DNA of 64,000 bases from Pomacea canaliculata (taxonomy: Eukaryota; Mollusca; Gastropoda; Architaenioglossa; Ampullariidae). This document shows, piece by piece, positions 34,843 through 48,736 of the stretch. Position numbers and translations under genes: made by a program. The notes beneath the pieces were generated by a model. That model was given only the letters and a program-made list of their open reading frames with translations, was not told the origin of the DNA and searched no databases. Each line of letters starts with the position of its first letter. Position 1 is the first letter of the stretch. Location of the stretch: contig NC_037595.1 of NCBI RefSeq assembly GCF_003073045.1, positions 14,110,252 to 14,174,251 on the forward strand, read 5' to 3'.

Positions 34843-37800
34843 TCACATCTTTGGAGGTGCAGCTGAGGCTGAACGGCCAGAAGTCAGTTTATTAATGAGG
34901 GCAGCGACCTCTGCATGCTGACTGACTTCAGCCTCTAGGTGCTGCAATTTGTCTTGGTAGGCTTTTGCTACAATCTCCTGTTCCTGAGTAATGTGCTCCA
35001 GAGACTTCACCTGCAACAAATGTATGCCATGAGCTCTGGAATGTCCTCAGTCATATCAAACAAGTAACTCTGAATGCCACTATTTAGTTGTATGCAACCA
35101 TCTGATTATCTCTAATCCTTGTTTGCCTGATTATCTCCATGACTGCTTCTAATAGCCTGCTGCATATGAAAGCTATTCTGCTTTCAGTGCTTAAAATATA
35201 ACCATGTCCACTGTAGTTTTTTTTTCAGATGTATTAGTTTTATTTTTGACTTGTCTGATATATCTGTAATACTAATATATCTATAATACTTGAAGAACTA
35301 TCAAAAATCAAAATATTTTTTGACCGAAGCAAGAGGATTTGTGAATGCTCTTTTATAAAGCATGCTTTGTCCCAACCACACTAGAATGTCTACATTTCAG
35401 AATCCAGGAACATGTACCCTTTGTCTTAACCCCCTTATCTTCATCCAGAGGCTAGAGACTCCTAAAATGAAAAGATACAGTAACAGCATTATTCTCTCCA
35501 CCATTCAACTGCTGGGTACTGAAATGTGAAACAGTTCTGCCAAAATTGAAAAATAATGTTATTAAAAAAATGTTTACTTTTACTGCACTTTTTTTCTACT
35601 TCGTAGATAGATTTATTTCTGTAATCCTATAATGGAGACGTGATGTAATCCTTGCCATAACTGGATTATTAACACAGTTGATCATGACTTAATTATTATT
35701 TTTATTAGTACATGGTTATATTAGCATGTGATTTACTTCACAAGGTGCAGAAATTAAAATGATCTGTATTATTTTTTAATGCACAGAGAACATCAGGAAA
35801 TGAAGATGCCACTCTCAAAACAGTCTGACATTGTACAGACAAATTATACAGTCTGTATCTGAAGACGGCAAAATCAAATCTGACATTGTATAGACAAGCC
35901 ATGCAGTCTGCTTCTGAAGATGAAAACAAAGACTTACCTTCTGCAACAGCTCTCTTTTTGTCTGCTCCAAGATGGCAATATTTCCACGGAGAGTGTCCGT
36001 AGCCTTTTCCAGCTCCTCCTTTTCCTGTTCAACCTCTTCTTTGTCCTTCAGTATCTGGCTATGTTTCTCATTCAGTGTCTGCAGTGCTTTAGTGGTCTCT
36101 GCAACACCACCCCTTTGCTATTAGAAACGATTTTGGCTGTTACAAAACCACTCTTTTATCTATTGGAAACAGTTTTGACTCTCACATCATAACTTCAATA
36201 AACACTGTTACAATATGAAGCATTTACCATTGTTCTTATACATTAATATCAATGTTTATTGTGTTATCATAACGATAAGAGATTATCCCCTTCTTCTGTA
36301 TGCCATTTTTCAATCCAGAGCATGTGCAACAAATTCTCTGAGTTTTACCTTTTTATTTAGCTCACCTTGAAGTTTTGCTGCCTTGTCCTTAAGTTCCCGT
36401 GACATGAGCTTGCTCTCTTCTTCTAACTTTTTCAGTTGTTCACTGGTGCTGTTAAGAAATTAAACACAAAAGACAGATTTAAATGAACAAAAGCATGGCA
36501 GAAAGACAGGAGGAACAAGTTGTGCAATATGCAATTTCAGTGATCCTTTTGATATGATGGACAATAGTATGTTAGTTTTGTGTTTTGTGTATAGGACAGA
36601 TAATGCTCAGTTCGGAAAGTCAGTCAATCATCCCTTCACTGGCACCTGTCCTTGGGAGGAGTACATGGATAGACTGACAGGGCCCGCCATTCTTGCCTAC
36701 AGTGGGTGATAGTCAGTTTTTGACGTTCATAGGCCAGTTCTTTATTGTCCACTGCAGCGTCGACTACCCTTCAAGATGCCTTGATGGATGGTCTTCAACA
36801 AGGCGTCATGTCGGGTCACATGACCAAAGAAAACTATCTTATGTCACTTGACTGTGGAAAGTAAAGGTAACTGGTGTCCTACGAGTGATGAGTTTGATAT
36901 GATGGAAAATAGTCTGTTTAGTCTTGTGTGTTGATAATGCACAGAAGACTTCCCACTTCCCTTCAACCATTGGCTGTGAAGAAACAAAAAACATAAATGT
37001 ACTTATATCTCACACATCATGTTGATGCTTGAGGGACTCATAGTGTTTCTGCAAAATTTCGTGCATCTCCTGGGTTGTCTTCAGTTCTTGCTGGACTTTG
37101 GTCAAATGAAACTCCAGTTCAGAGTATCTGTGAAAAAGCAAGAATATTTGATATCTAAGTTTCCAATGAATGAAGAATACAAAATAAAGATAATCATTTT
37201 GGAAACCTCTTGCTGTAGGATACAACAGAGGGGGAAAAAAAGGTACTCTAGTCTTGATGATAGCCATACATTTTCAATATGAATTCGTTTCATCTACATT
37301 GAAAAATGCTAACAAAAAACTCAAATTAGTCTATATCGCCACAATATGTCAAGGATTTATTATGCTAGGAAGGATTTTGTGCAAAGGTTATGTAAAAGGC
37401 TGCTTTGCTAACCAAGATTCTTACACTGTAGACTACTAAAGCACACATGTAGGCTCACTCTTCTTCCTACTGTCATCGTTGACAAAGCCATTAAGTATTT
37501 TAGATCAAACATTTTTTTTAGATACTTTTTTAATCAGCTTACACTAACCTTTCTTTTAGTTCAGTGTGAGTGACTTTTAGCTCACAAAGCTCCTGCGCTT
37601 GAAGTTCTAACCTGTGTAACATGAAGTTGTAGCTTATTTTAAGATGATAAAAAAATTAAGATAACAATTTCAAGATAATTTATGAGAATGATTCAAACAG
37701 AATACAAAATATCATAGGGCAAAGATAATGTTAAGAAACAAAGATTTCTATTATACACAGAAACAGACAAAACATATCTTTTCTACCTCCTCCCTAACCC

Positions 37801-40800
37801 AACCTGCATAATTCTTTAAAATCTGAAACCCACTAGTATGTAACAGATGTACATTAATATACATCATACGTAACTAAGAAACACAATGGTTTACACAAAT
37901 TGCACTCCAAAACATGTTCTCTAGATCAAACTTAAAAAGGCAAGTGAATTTCCTAAATTCGACAAAGGATACAATGAATCTTATTGTCAATCTGAGAACA
38001 TACTGGTTCTTTTCATGGCGAAGCATATCTATGTCACTTTTTAGGCGGTCCTTGTCCAGCTTAAGTTCGTTCATTTCCTTTAATAGACTATCATTTTTCC
38101 TTTCAGCTTCTTGAAACAAACATCTCATTTTGTGGGCCTGAAACCATCAGAGTCAATGCTTGCTTTTCACTGACAAACTATATGCCATATAAAAACTACA
38201 TTTTTTTTCCAAATGTGCAGTACTTTATACAAAAGGTTGTAAGAAATGCAGGTCATATATATAATAAACAAGAAATACTTCATTATCTCCAATGGAATAG
38301 TTCTGACTAGAATGATTCCTCTATAGTAGTATATTTTACTCAATAAACTTTGACATGATTTTTACATACTTTAACTAAAAGTTTATTGAAAAAGACAGAG
38401 TAAAGGACCTGAAATAACAAAAATGGCTAACCTCAGCACCATGACGAGCTTGACGGGAGCGGTATTGTGCAATGAGGCGATCAGCTTGGGTCAAGGCTAG
38501 TGACTTGGCTTCCAAAAGGTCCTGTAGATGATCTTCCTTCATCTGTTATAAGGATCAAGAATTGCAATTGTTCAGGTCTACTGAAAATAAAGAGATTTTG
38601 AATCTGTAGAAGTAAAAAACAGCTTAAAATTGCAGAAATACCAAAAATTATCCATTTACCTGGTGGGACTGCAAGCGATGTTCATAAATGTCAATTACAT
38701 CAGCAGTCTTCATATCTTTCAGCTGAAAAATGTGAATATGACATGCCATAATTTGAATGTAAAATTACAGTACACGAAAGTACATGTGAGCATACATAAA
38801 ACATAGAAAACTAACTGAGCTGGTTTTAGCAACTTTTATTTGCATAATACTTTCAATTATGTATGTCTGTATAAAGCTGTTATTTAAGATCTTAAAGTTA
38901 CCGCTATGTAAATATTTTAAATTGTTATTCTGAAATAAGCAATAAGTTTTAAATGATGAGCTATTTTATATTTTACAATATATTAAAATGGTGAAACATT
39001 TTTCAAGGACTGTTATGAATATTTCTAAAAGTGGTGGTCATTTAATGCGTATATATATCTTCAAATACCATGCAGATGTTTTAGAATTAAAAATATGTTT
39101 GGCATTAACAACTGATTAACTAACCTCGATAGAAGAATGCATCTTTTCAATAAGTGACTGTATGGAAGTATCTACATCAGTGCAAATAGACTGCAGACTC
39201 ATGTCCCCAGTACTTGTGTTCCTCAGTAAAGGCATATTCTCCTTATTATTGCTTAACATCAGCTGCTTCTGTGCCTCAGTGCTCTGTGCCTGTATTGAAG
39301 AGCCAGCTTTTCTGGCATTAGCAGCAGCCACTGCATCCCCAAGACTGTCAAAATACAAATGTTTTACAGTTGGTGGTCAATTCAATCAAAGTGAAGGCTC
39401 AGCAAAATACAAAAGCCACATCCAGATGATTGTACTTACAGAGTTTTGGCAAATTTAGTAAGCTAATGTACTAATGCATCTGTCAACTCACATGACATCA
39501 GGAAAGTTTTCCAAAGTGGATGCCTGGCATATCAGCTTAAGTGAAATTTGCACCAGATCTCTATCAGTAGATGTCAATCCTCAGCCAGAAAAGGTACTAT
39601 GCGACTGTCCTGAGAAATGAAAACACAGCAAGAAAATAGGAATAGAGCAATCAAAAATCTAAAGCTTTCAGCATTATTTGCCACGAATCATCTCAATTAA
39701 TTGATAAGAATTTTTAACTAGTTACTGGCTTTGTTCAAAATTTTGTTTTGGCCTCCACAAGTGCAGATAACTGTATCAAAATCCAGAAACATAAAATAAA
39801 GAGGCCAGATTTATCCAAATGTACTGAAAATACATGGTGACTACCAATTCTTAGTAATTTAGCTTACCTGAAGGAGAGACAGGAAGCAAGTATCTAGATT
39901 CTGTACATAGCGCCGTATCTTGGACATCAGCTGTAGGGTTAGCAAAGCTGTCTCCACACCTGCACTCCTACAATTTAACTCTTTTTAAATGCCATGTACT
40001 ATCTAACCATAACCACTACAATAAACTGTAATAATTTGCATATACGTGTGTGCAAAATAACTTTGATCATTCTGTATCTGCAACTCTAAACTATGTGAAT
40101 GTACAGGCATCGTTCTTTCACCCATATTTAATTTCTTGGAGATCATCATTGCTAAAACTCAGGCAAGGATGACATAATTTGCAGGCTAATGAATCTGTCA
40201 TTCTTTTTTTCTAGTCTCCACATTGTACTTAAACTTAAGCAATGGAAAAGATTCATTATTACAGCATTGATTTCATTTAATATTTTGAACTATGAGATTA
40301 CAAAAACCAGCAATAACTTTTAATGACTTACCCTAGTTAAACAATTGCTACAAGGCTAACAGAACTTAGTACTGTCTTTAGTTTGTCACAAAAATGCCGT
40401 GATTTTTCAACTGTTTTGAGAAAAGCATACATGGGTTTGACCTAAATTCTTATTTCCTAGAAGGCTACAGAAATGCATGAAATTTCCTGATAAGGTTTTA
40501 CCATAACAGTGAGCCTCCTTTCAAGATATTGCAGAAGATAAGGTCTTACATTAGAAGACCTTGATTATTTATGACTGGTATTGTCTTAATGTTTAAAGTC
40601 CAGTTTGTTAACCCCTTTTCAAAACGGAATTACAACAGCTAAATGAGTTTTTTGCTATTTAATTAGTATTTCGTAGTTAAAAGAACTCTGAAATAGTTTT
40701 GGAACCTGGATACCACCTAAAACCACCATTTTTTTTAAAAAAAAGACAAGAGAGGCAAATACATCACTAGACAAAGATTTGAGACTCACCCCCAATCTTC

Positions 40801-43800
40801 CATTAAATTTGCATCAAACTTATGAGCAAGAGACTGATTCAGAAGCAATCTGTTATATGCCATTTGAAAGTCAAGCTGCCCCATGAAATATTCTGTTTTT
40901 ACCAGCTCTGCCACTGCTGCTTTTATCTCATCTTCTGAACACAGCACTGTAAAGAACCATCCACAAAATTATAGCTCACCCCTAGGAATGCTTCATTTCA
41001 AATGCAAAGAACAGAGAAATAAATATCTATTAAGATACAAATCACAACTGTCTTTTGAGATTGTAAGATAACTAGCAAAATTTTCTCAAACCAATCATGG
41101 TATTTTCCACACACATACTCACACAAAACTCCCACCATTTTCTTGTAGGTGTTACTATTGTGCTACACAAATATTTATTGACCATATGGTAACACACAGA
41201 CCATATCGCTATACTACGAAATATTATTGAACAGTCCATCAAATGGCAGTCGCCACTCTACATGACATTTGTGGATTTTGAGAAGACTTTTAACTCCGCA
41301 AACAGGGAAACCATCTGATGCAACCAAGTTGATGCAGCACTACGGATTTCCACTAAAGTTCATTGCCATCATCCAACAGCTGTATGAGGACTTGACATGC
41401 CAGGTGATCCTCAATGGAAAGCTGACTGACCCCTTCGCAGTGAGGACTGGAGTGAGGAAAGGTTGTATGTTCTCGCCGACAATCTTCCTGATCGTCATAG
41501 GCTGGATCATGAGAAGAACTACTTCTAATAGCGATACGGGTGTTCAATGGACCTTTGCCAGGCAACTTGAGGATCTCAACTTTGCGGATGACATCAGCCT
41601 GTTGTCCCACAAGCAGAAACACGCACAGACAAGCTCATTTGGCTCTCAGAAGCAGCAGCAATGATGACTGATCTGACCATCAACATCAAGAAGACGGAGG
41701 TAATGCAGGTCAACAACAAGCAAGAAGCCACTACTCCAACTTCATGAGGAATGTATTACAGAGTCTGACTGTTTCACCTACCTTGGCAGCATAGTCAGCA
41801 AAGATGGAGCTGCAGATGAAGATGTAAGAAGCCGAATAAATAAGCCAGGCTTGCATTCCACACCCTGCGACCTATCTGGAACTCCAAGGCTTTATCTCTA
41901 CACACCTAGATCTGCATCTTCAATGCAAATGTAAAGTCAGTCCTTCTATATGGATGTGAGACATGGTGTGTGACAAACACTATCACCAACAAGATTCAGA
42001 CATTCGCCAACATCAGATGGCCCGAAGATCTCCAATACAGACGATACACGTGGGAGAGAACCAACTAAAGACTTGCCAGCCAAGATATCAAGAAGAGGAA
42101 GTAGGGCTGGATCGGTCACACGTTGCGAAAGCAGGCCGACAATTTAACAAGACAAGCTCTGGGCTGGAAGCCACAGGGTTGGGAGACCCAGCAGACATAG
42201 AAGAGATAGGTCAACAGCAATGAGGAGGCAGCTGGCATGACATGATCCCAACTGGAAAGGGACGACCAGAACTGGGTTTGATGGCGTGGTCTAGTTACGG
42301 CCCTATGCTCCACTAGGGGTGACTAGGAACAAGAAGAATGTGGTGACACCTTTTAGACAAATAATTTTTGGCAACTTTAAAAAACTTGTCCCATCGCACC
42401 TGTGATAAGCTTGAGTGTTCTGGATAGGCGAGCACAGGATGTCTTTAGTCGAGGCATGTCTATGCTCCATGGTTCTTTCAAAATGTGAATAAGTGCAGGT
42501 AAAAATAAAACACAGCCTGATCGCAAGTCATTTTCTTCCCCACACAGCAGTTCCTGCAAACATAAGAGCGTCTAATAACACAAAACCTTCTCTCAGCCTA
42601 AATGCATTCATATATGTAAATACAAAAGTCCTCCGATACATTGTGTACACAGAGGAGATTTACTACCTAATACAGTGGAACCTCGGTTAGCGAACGCCTC
42701 GGATAGCGAATATTTCGGTTAACGAACAAAAATTTCGTTAAAAGTTTGTCTCGGATAGCGAACAAAATTTCAGCCACGTGAACCACACGTCATGCAATCA
42801 TTCGCGCTCGAGACACAGTTATGATCGGTTCGTTCCTTATCTATGCGCATTCTTCTTATTTAGTGATTGTTGTGCAATCTTGGCTTTAAGAGCAATTAAT
42901 AGTAGCGAAATGAAGCGCCAACGATTTCTCCTCAAACTACCTGAAGAGCAATTGTTTCGGATAACGAACATTTCGGATAACGAACAGTTTTCCAGAACGG
43001 ATTAAGTTCGTTAACCGAGGTTCCACTGTACAACAGTTCACATACATACACATTATGCACATTTCCAACCTACCTCATACATTTCTCTCAAGAAATCGAG
43101 AGCCACTAAAGATGTTGTGCTAGAGGTTCCCACAGGCTGTAGCCCCCAGCACAAAGCTGCTACAAGGGGAGGGCATTCTGGTCCTGGTAAACTGTTCAGA
43201 AGCTGACTCAACTGATCTGCTGGGGGAACAGAAACACTGAAGAGAAGACGACAGATACAGGTCCGTAGGGAATCCACAGTGCACAAAGATAGCAGCAACT
43301 CAAAAACCTGAGAAGATAAAAGAACATAGCCAAAAGGCCAAGTGTCTTGAAACTATCATTGAGAATATTAACCATGAAAGTCTACATTGCCTTCAATGCA
43401 GACTGCTTTGAAGTTTTGACTCAGAAATTTCTGAATTAAACATAACTAGTTTTATCAAAAAAATGTCTTCTATTACAACAGTTATGCTTAAGATTTAAAC
43501 TGCTGTTCCACTGTTGGATAAAAACTGTTTAACCCAGGTGGGTTTTGCCTAGGCTCTCTGACATTGTAGCTATGGTTACCTATTACATACATATTTCTTA
43601 CATAGCAATGTGGCTCAGGTACTTCAGGTGGACACAAAAGCGAAGGCTAACAAGAAAGAGGAAAGAAGAAAAGTCTTGCCTTTGTCACAGATTGTGTGGA
43701 AGAAGAAGAAATCATTTTCAACACATTCTGAATGTTTTCAGAAAGGTTGGGAAACCTTGAAAAAAGCATATTAAAAAATAATAATAAATTGAACTGAATA

Positions 43801-46800
43801 TAGGGCATATTTTGATAAATCATAAAAATAAAACATGTTTTAAATAAATAAGATTGTTCTCATCACTACCCAATTAAATATATCATCTCCTCATTTAAAT
43901 AAATCCATAGGTCATGTTTTAGATACTTTCCCCATCACCATGAGATACATTATCTCTACATTTGGGACACTTTACTACCACCATTCATCCCCCCCACATA
44001 TGCATTATCTCTTAATTTAAATAAGTCAATAGGTCATTTTTAGATTAATCCTCTCCCTCATCAGATACATTATTCCAATATTAGAATATGACATGCTTTA
44101 TATTCTTGTCTCTCCTCAGTCTCCATCAATATCTCTACATTTTCAGAAAGAGAATTAAAGCAAGATCATTTTTATTTATACCATCAAAACAGATGCAGTA
44201 ATTATCAACTTTGTATTTTGTAATTCTTCTGTGCCTATCTTTAGCCTGATTATCACTAAAGAGTGAGCAATAAGCCAAATATGCAAACACATACTGTTTA
44301 AACCATTCTTGGAGATGAGGATTTCTGACCAGGTCCTGCACCAAGTCAACAGCATAGCAGCGTGTGGTCAAGGACTTGACGTTGGCTAGTACATTAAACA
44401 CCATCTGCAGCACATGCCTAAAATTCTGTTTGGTGAAGAATGCCTGCACAGAATTGATGTGTTCTGCTGTTGATAATTATTAGCAATATAGATGACAAGA
44501 TTTTAAAGTGCTGTCTGCTTCAATCTGATGGAAATGAGCTACAATTAACAATCATAAGCTTACAGAGGAAAAATAAAACTGTTTCCCCAACAAACACAAC
44601 TTTTGTTTAATAAAATAAGAAAATGCGAGCAAATACTGTATGTACTGTTAACAGTTATGACTGCTAAGCCCTATGCAATGTAACATTTTTAACTTATTTA
44701 AAAATTTAGAGCACACAATGTGAATAACAGCTCTTGTGAAATTATTTACATTATCACCAGTTTCTTCATTCATACACAAGCTGGTGTAGGCTGACAGAGC
44801 AAATATCACAGTGGTCAAATCTTGGTCATTGAAATGCTGGCAAATTGCCTTAAATAATCGTCGTGCATTTTCCTGTAACAAATAAAGTACTTATATTTTT
44901 TTGTCACAGAAATATAATTATTACAGCAAACTTTTTAAAAAAGCTAACAAAAAATGGCATATTGTGAATGTTCTCTATCTCATTAAAAAAAAATTACAAC
45001 CAAGAAATGATTCCATTCTCATAACGATTTTGTAACTATTACACATACTGTGCAAATGTGTAGGCTGGAGTTGCTAATCAATAGATTTCTACAAGGCTGA
45101 ATGTTTACAAGAATACATGTGTAAATTATAAGTAATCAATCAAATTACTAGTTACACAGCTCCAAGAAATACAAGCATTCCACTACAATTCTTATCTTTT
45201 GTCTACTTTTCACTTGAACCAAACATTGATGATGTTAAAATCATTTTAAAATATTAACAACATAATGTAAACATTTTCATAGTGCCATCAGTAAACTAAT
45301 AGTTAAGAATTGAAGAAAATAACTAAAATCTAATGAATACACATACTGTATGAATCAATTTGAAAAAAAATAATATATATAAAAAGAAAATACACTTGTC
45401 TTTGCAGGGATACAGAAATCTAAAATACTTGCTTAAGTCAAGGAGTCATCTACATCTAAAGTTTAATATGTACCATTGATAACAATAATCAAAAGATTAA
45501 ACAAAAATAAAGTCTAAAAGTTGTGTGTACTTTGTATAAATCAATGAAAAAGTTCATATTCAAAAATTAAACAAACACATGTACGCAGGCATCAGAAATC
45601 TAAAGTACTTTTTAAATCAAGGAATCATTGTCCTCTCGTTGCATCTTAAGGTTTTCATATATACCATTGATTTGATTCTGGCTTGCACTGGGAAGTTGTC
45701 ATGACAAAGGTTTGCTAGAATTCCCAAGCAGGACTGTGTCACTTCACTTGTGGGAGCAAGTCTGAAATTTTCATTGCAATATTATTTTATTATTTTGCGA
45801 GGATTATCCTAGTCTCTCTTCTGCCTATCTACTCCCTCTGTGCATGCCTGTATGAGTAAGTGTACATGGACAGGATTGTTACTGTTTTAACTTCTATCCA
45901 AAATATTTAAAACGAACTTAAAAATGCACTACAAGAGGCAGTAAATATTTTGCTATCTAGAAAGAAACATGGAAATATAGCATAAAGTAAAGAAGCTCAG
46001 ATTTCTTGACATTGTATCTTTAATCCTGAATCATTTCTTGAAAATTTTCCACAATGATCTGTACTTACATTTGTCTCACCAGATACATCAGCAGATCTTC
46101 AACAAAACTCTCATGGAAACTGATTCGATGTCCATATGTCACAGTCTGTAGCAACTTAAGACACTATCAAAAAATTTTTTTTAAAACCATGAACTAAGGG
46201 TCTTCGTAAAATATATCATTTTGCAAGCAAAATCAAAGTTCACTTTTATAGACTCTGGAAACTGTGGTATAGGTTTAAAATTGAAGAGCTTCCACAATGG
46301 TTAAAGATCTGATTGTGGAAAAAGCCTTTTTCAATTCTTTAATTGTTTCATTCTTCTGCAATTTTTTTATATCTTACTTCCACCATAATTCAATTGCTAC
46401 TGGGATAGATTTTAGTTATTATAGCATCATAACAACTCACTGGAGAAATTTATCTATTTTCAGATTCAGTTCTGCAACATTTTTCATTATCATTAGTCAC
46501 AGAATGCTGCAATTAAAATACAAACATGCATGTAAAAAGCAGCATGTGTAGGTAGCTTTCCATTCTTCCATACCAAAATTAAAAAAAGAATAACCTCCTG
46601 GATCAGCTGATCATCTGGGGAACCACCGAAAGTCTTCAAGTTACCAGCCAGAGTGTGGTCTAGATAAAATGTTGCTGCAAACTGTTTCTGAGCTCACTAT
46701 CTTTAGCTACAGATGAAAAAAAGATTATCAGTAATAATACAATGTTACTTTTGAAAGCAAGGTAAAACAGTTATGTTTTTGCGTGAACATGCACGCATTT

Positions 46801-47896
46801 GCACATGTGCATTACACAAGCACTGTGGAAACTCTTTAACTTTTGAAAGAGAATAAGAAAATCCTATTTGCATGCTGACATTCTGATGTATTCTTCATAT
46901 TTTCAATCCACGAGCTTCATGCCAAAACTTTATGCAAGCCACTTAAACACCTGTCAAATAAAAATTCAGACAGACAAAGAAATCTCTTGGAATAAAACAC
47001 TACAAAACTTTCTGCATACATGGGGTATATCACCAAAATCCATCTTAGTTTTCTTGGTCTATAATAATAAAAATATTAAAACCAATAAACACTTAATTTC
47101 TTTTCAGTAACATTAAATTCATTGCTCAAGGAGCACTTGTGTCCATTCAAATATAGTCAGCACGTCAACCTTTATTAGAACTGATAACTCTCTATGTAGA
47201 CAATGACTTGTTAGAAAGTTAATGTTAATAGGCATGAATAATTAATAATATAAAATATACCCAAATTAGACAGGACTTGGATGCATTTTAGCACAAGAGC
47301 TGATTTATTGTTTGGATTTCCCATAATGTCCATCAAGCATTGCAGACATTCTACCGTCTGCAGCTGATTTGGCCGCAAAAGTTTAATGGAATCACTGCGT
47401 CCTGATACTGTGTGTAAAATCTGTCACAAAACAAGGTTTCAAAACAGTACGTCTACTGGAAAATGATTTTAAAGTTAAGGTGGTTATGTGTAAAAATAAA
47501 CTGAGATATTACTTAAAAATCATACATAGATATGAACACTTTCGCTAATTTCAAAATAAAATATAACTCAGGAAAACACACACACAAGCACACTGCACCT
47601 ACTCATATTCATTTATTCATATTGATGAATGTTATTTCAAAATAAAGTTTTCTTATCTCTCTCAGATTTAATTGTAACACACTACGTTCCTCTTATTGCT
47701 GGTATATATACATACAAATACATAATCACTTTTCTACAAGTGACAACCTGGTTTTTTTCTGTTTATGCCTATTTATTAGTATTACTTTACTTGCCTCAAG
47801 CTGATGCACTAAGAATCCCATGTTGCTGCTACTACGATTATTGTTGAATTGACTGGCTGCCATTGCAACACCTTTGATAGCAGATGCGATCTCCAT
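34843..47896 (-). CDS. CIP2A: CIP2A, cellular inhibitor of protein phosphatase 2A
   Basis: Exons, in gene order: 47896-47795, 47420-47261, 46706-46595, 46163-46069, 45761-45665, 44872-44750, 44443-44295, 43307-43074, 42553-42400, 40946-40790, 39967-39868, 39609-39492, 39344-39125, 38722-38660, 38542-38432, 38137-38004, 37611-37549, 37127-37014, 36448-36366, 36098-35938 and 35010-34843. They give about 905 residues, as in human CIP2A. Matches include CLGILANLCHDNFPVQ, LCMNEETGD, DVIDIYEHRL and LQDLLEAKSLALTQADRLIA. The N-terminal half is an armadillo-like helical repeat; the C-terminal half, from about exon 14, is a long coiled coil. The known family role is binding and inhibiting PP2A-B56, plus mitotic DNA-break tethering with TOPBP1. 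Intron 1 has a GC donor. Exons 3 and 12 each lack one base. One short exon of about 25 codons between 44295 and 43307 was not found. Confidence 0.93.
36590..36935 (-). mobile_element. LINE ORF2 3'-end remnant in CIP2A intron
   Basis: Minus-strand frames spell FFGHVTRHDALLKTIHQG and GSRRCSGQ. This is the conserved C-terminal end of a LINE ORF2 (FGHVxRHDSLxKTxLQGxxEGxRRRGRQ type), interrupted by several stops. It is a decayed 5'-truncated copy on the CIP2A sense strand. Confidence 0.7.
41200..42335 (+). mobile_element. Degraded LINE reverse transcriptase, antisense in CIP2A intron
   Basis: Plus-strand frames encode reverse-transcriptase motifs in order: FVDFEKTFNSANRETI, KFIAIIQQLYEDLTCQV, GVRKGCMFSP, LEDLNFADDISLLSH (catalytic FADD box) and INIKKTEVMQVNN. 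A C-terminal tail follows (FTYLGSIVSKDG, LLYGCETW, WIGHTLRKQADN). The order matches RTE/CR1-like non-LTR elements. It is a 5'-truncated, multiply interrupted copy, oriented opposite to CIP2A. Confidence 0.88.
42673..43028. mobile_element. Pogo/Tigger-like MITE in CIP2A intron 8
   Basis: A 356-bp element with 23-bp inverted ends beginning cagtggaacctcggtta, differing at about one position, flanked by TA on both sides. Internal sub-repeats (tcggata/tagcgaac) lie near both ends. There is no transposase. It is related in end sequence to the element at 10865-11310. Confidence 0.88.
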
Positions 47897-48736
47897 TTTG
47901 CAGCTATGAACAGGCTGGCGCCTGAAACTTTCGGTAAGTCACGGAAGTCGTTAATTGCTTATCCGATAGTAATCATGATTAAATAGGAACAACTAGTATT
48001 TCATATTTTGCACCTATATAACACCTTATTTCATTCATAATATATATAAAAAATATATAATTCTGTCGGTATATGCACCAACTTCGATTTGTTCCAAAGT
48101 GTTACTAGTCAACTAGTGTCAGCCAAAACACATCATTAGACTACTGCTGGAGAATAATTCGTGTTTCAACATGTTTGTTAACACAAAATATTTCTTTGCT
48201 GGTCAAAGCTCAATTTTCTTAAAGTTTTAACTAAATAATATTTAAAACTCAACCTAATTTTTAAGATTCCAAAACAGACGACAGATTTCTTGAATTGAAT
48301 GTTTGTTGCTCTACTAAAGTTTACTTGTATTTGAACTACGCGCCATCTGCAATGTTGCGTACAAAGTTAAATCATAGCTCGAAAAATTTCGATGAATATA
48401 ATTAGTTATGGATCACAAACTGACTTTAGTAATGTTTATGTCAATGCCTTTTGATTTCTCGAAACGATCACAAAGTGAAATAAATACCCGACGTGCATAA
48501 AACAAAATGGCGTCTTCCTCCCTCGTTCCGTTGAATGTGAAAGTAGAAATAGCAGATACGTAGATTTGTTGTTCATTTCTTACATTTAATTTACTAAATG
48601 ATGAATAATATAAACATCTACATTCAACTGAAACTAAAAGTCTGCCTTGGTATAGTGGAAACTATCTGTCTTTGAGTCGGTCCTGTAAGGACACACCATT
48701 ATTTTTATAGTCATAGTCGTGGAGAGAACTAAAACC
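47897..48736. promoter_or_regulatory. Divergent promoter region of CIP2A and METTL25
   Basis: An 840-bp spacer separates the two start codons, which face away from each other. No TATA box is obvious. At 48504-48514 aaaatggcgtc fits the YY1 element seen near housekeeping start sites. The block from 48480 to 48540 is the least AT-rich part and is the likeliest core promoter. Confidence 0.5.

Noticed and set aside
43545-43760. Basic 71-residue frame in CIP2A intron
   Set aside because: Low-complexity Lys/Arg from an AG-rich stretch; not the missing CIP2A exon and no motif.
34843-47896. USO1/p115 as identity of the ARM-plus-coiled-coil gene
   Set aside because: Architecture is similar, but LQDLLEAKSLALTQADRLIA, CLGILANLC and the C-terminal tail match CIP2A, not USO1.
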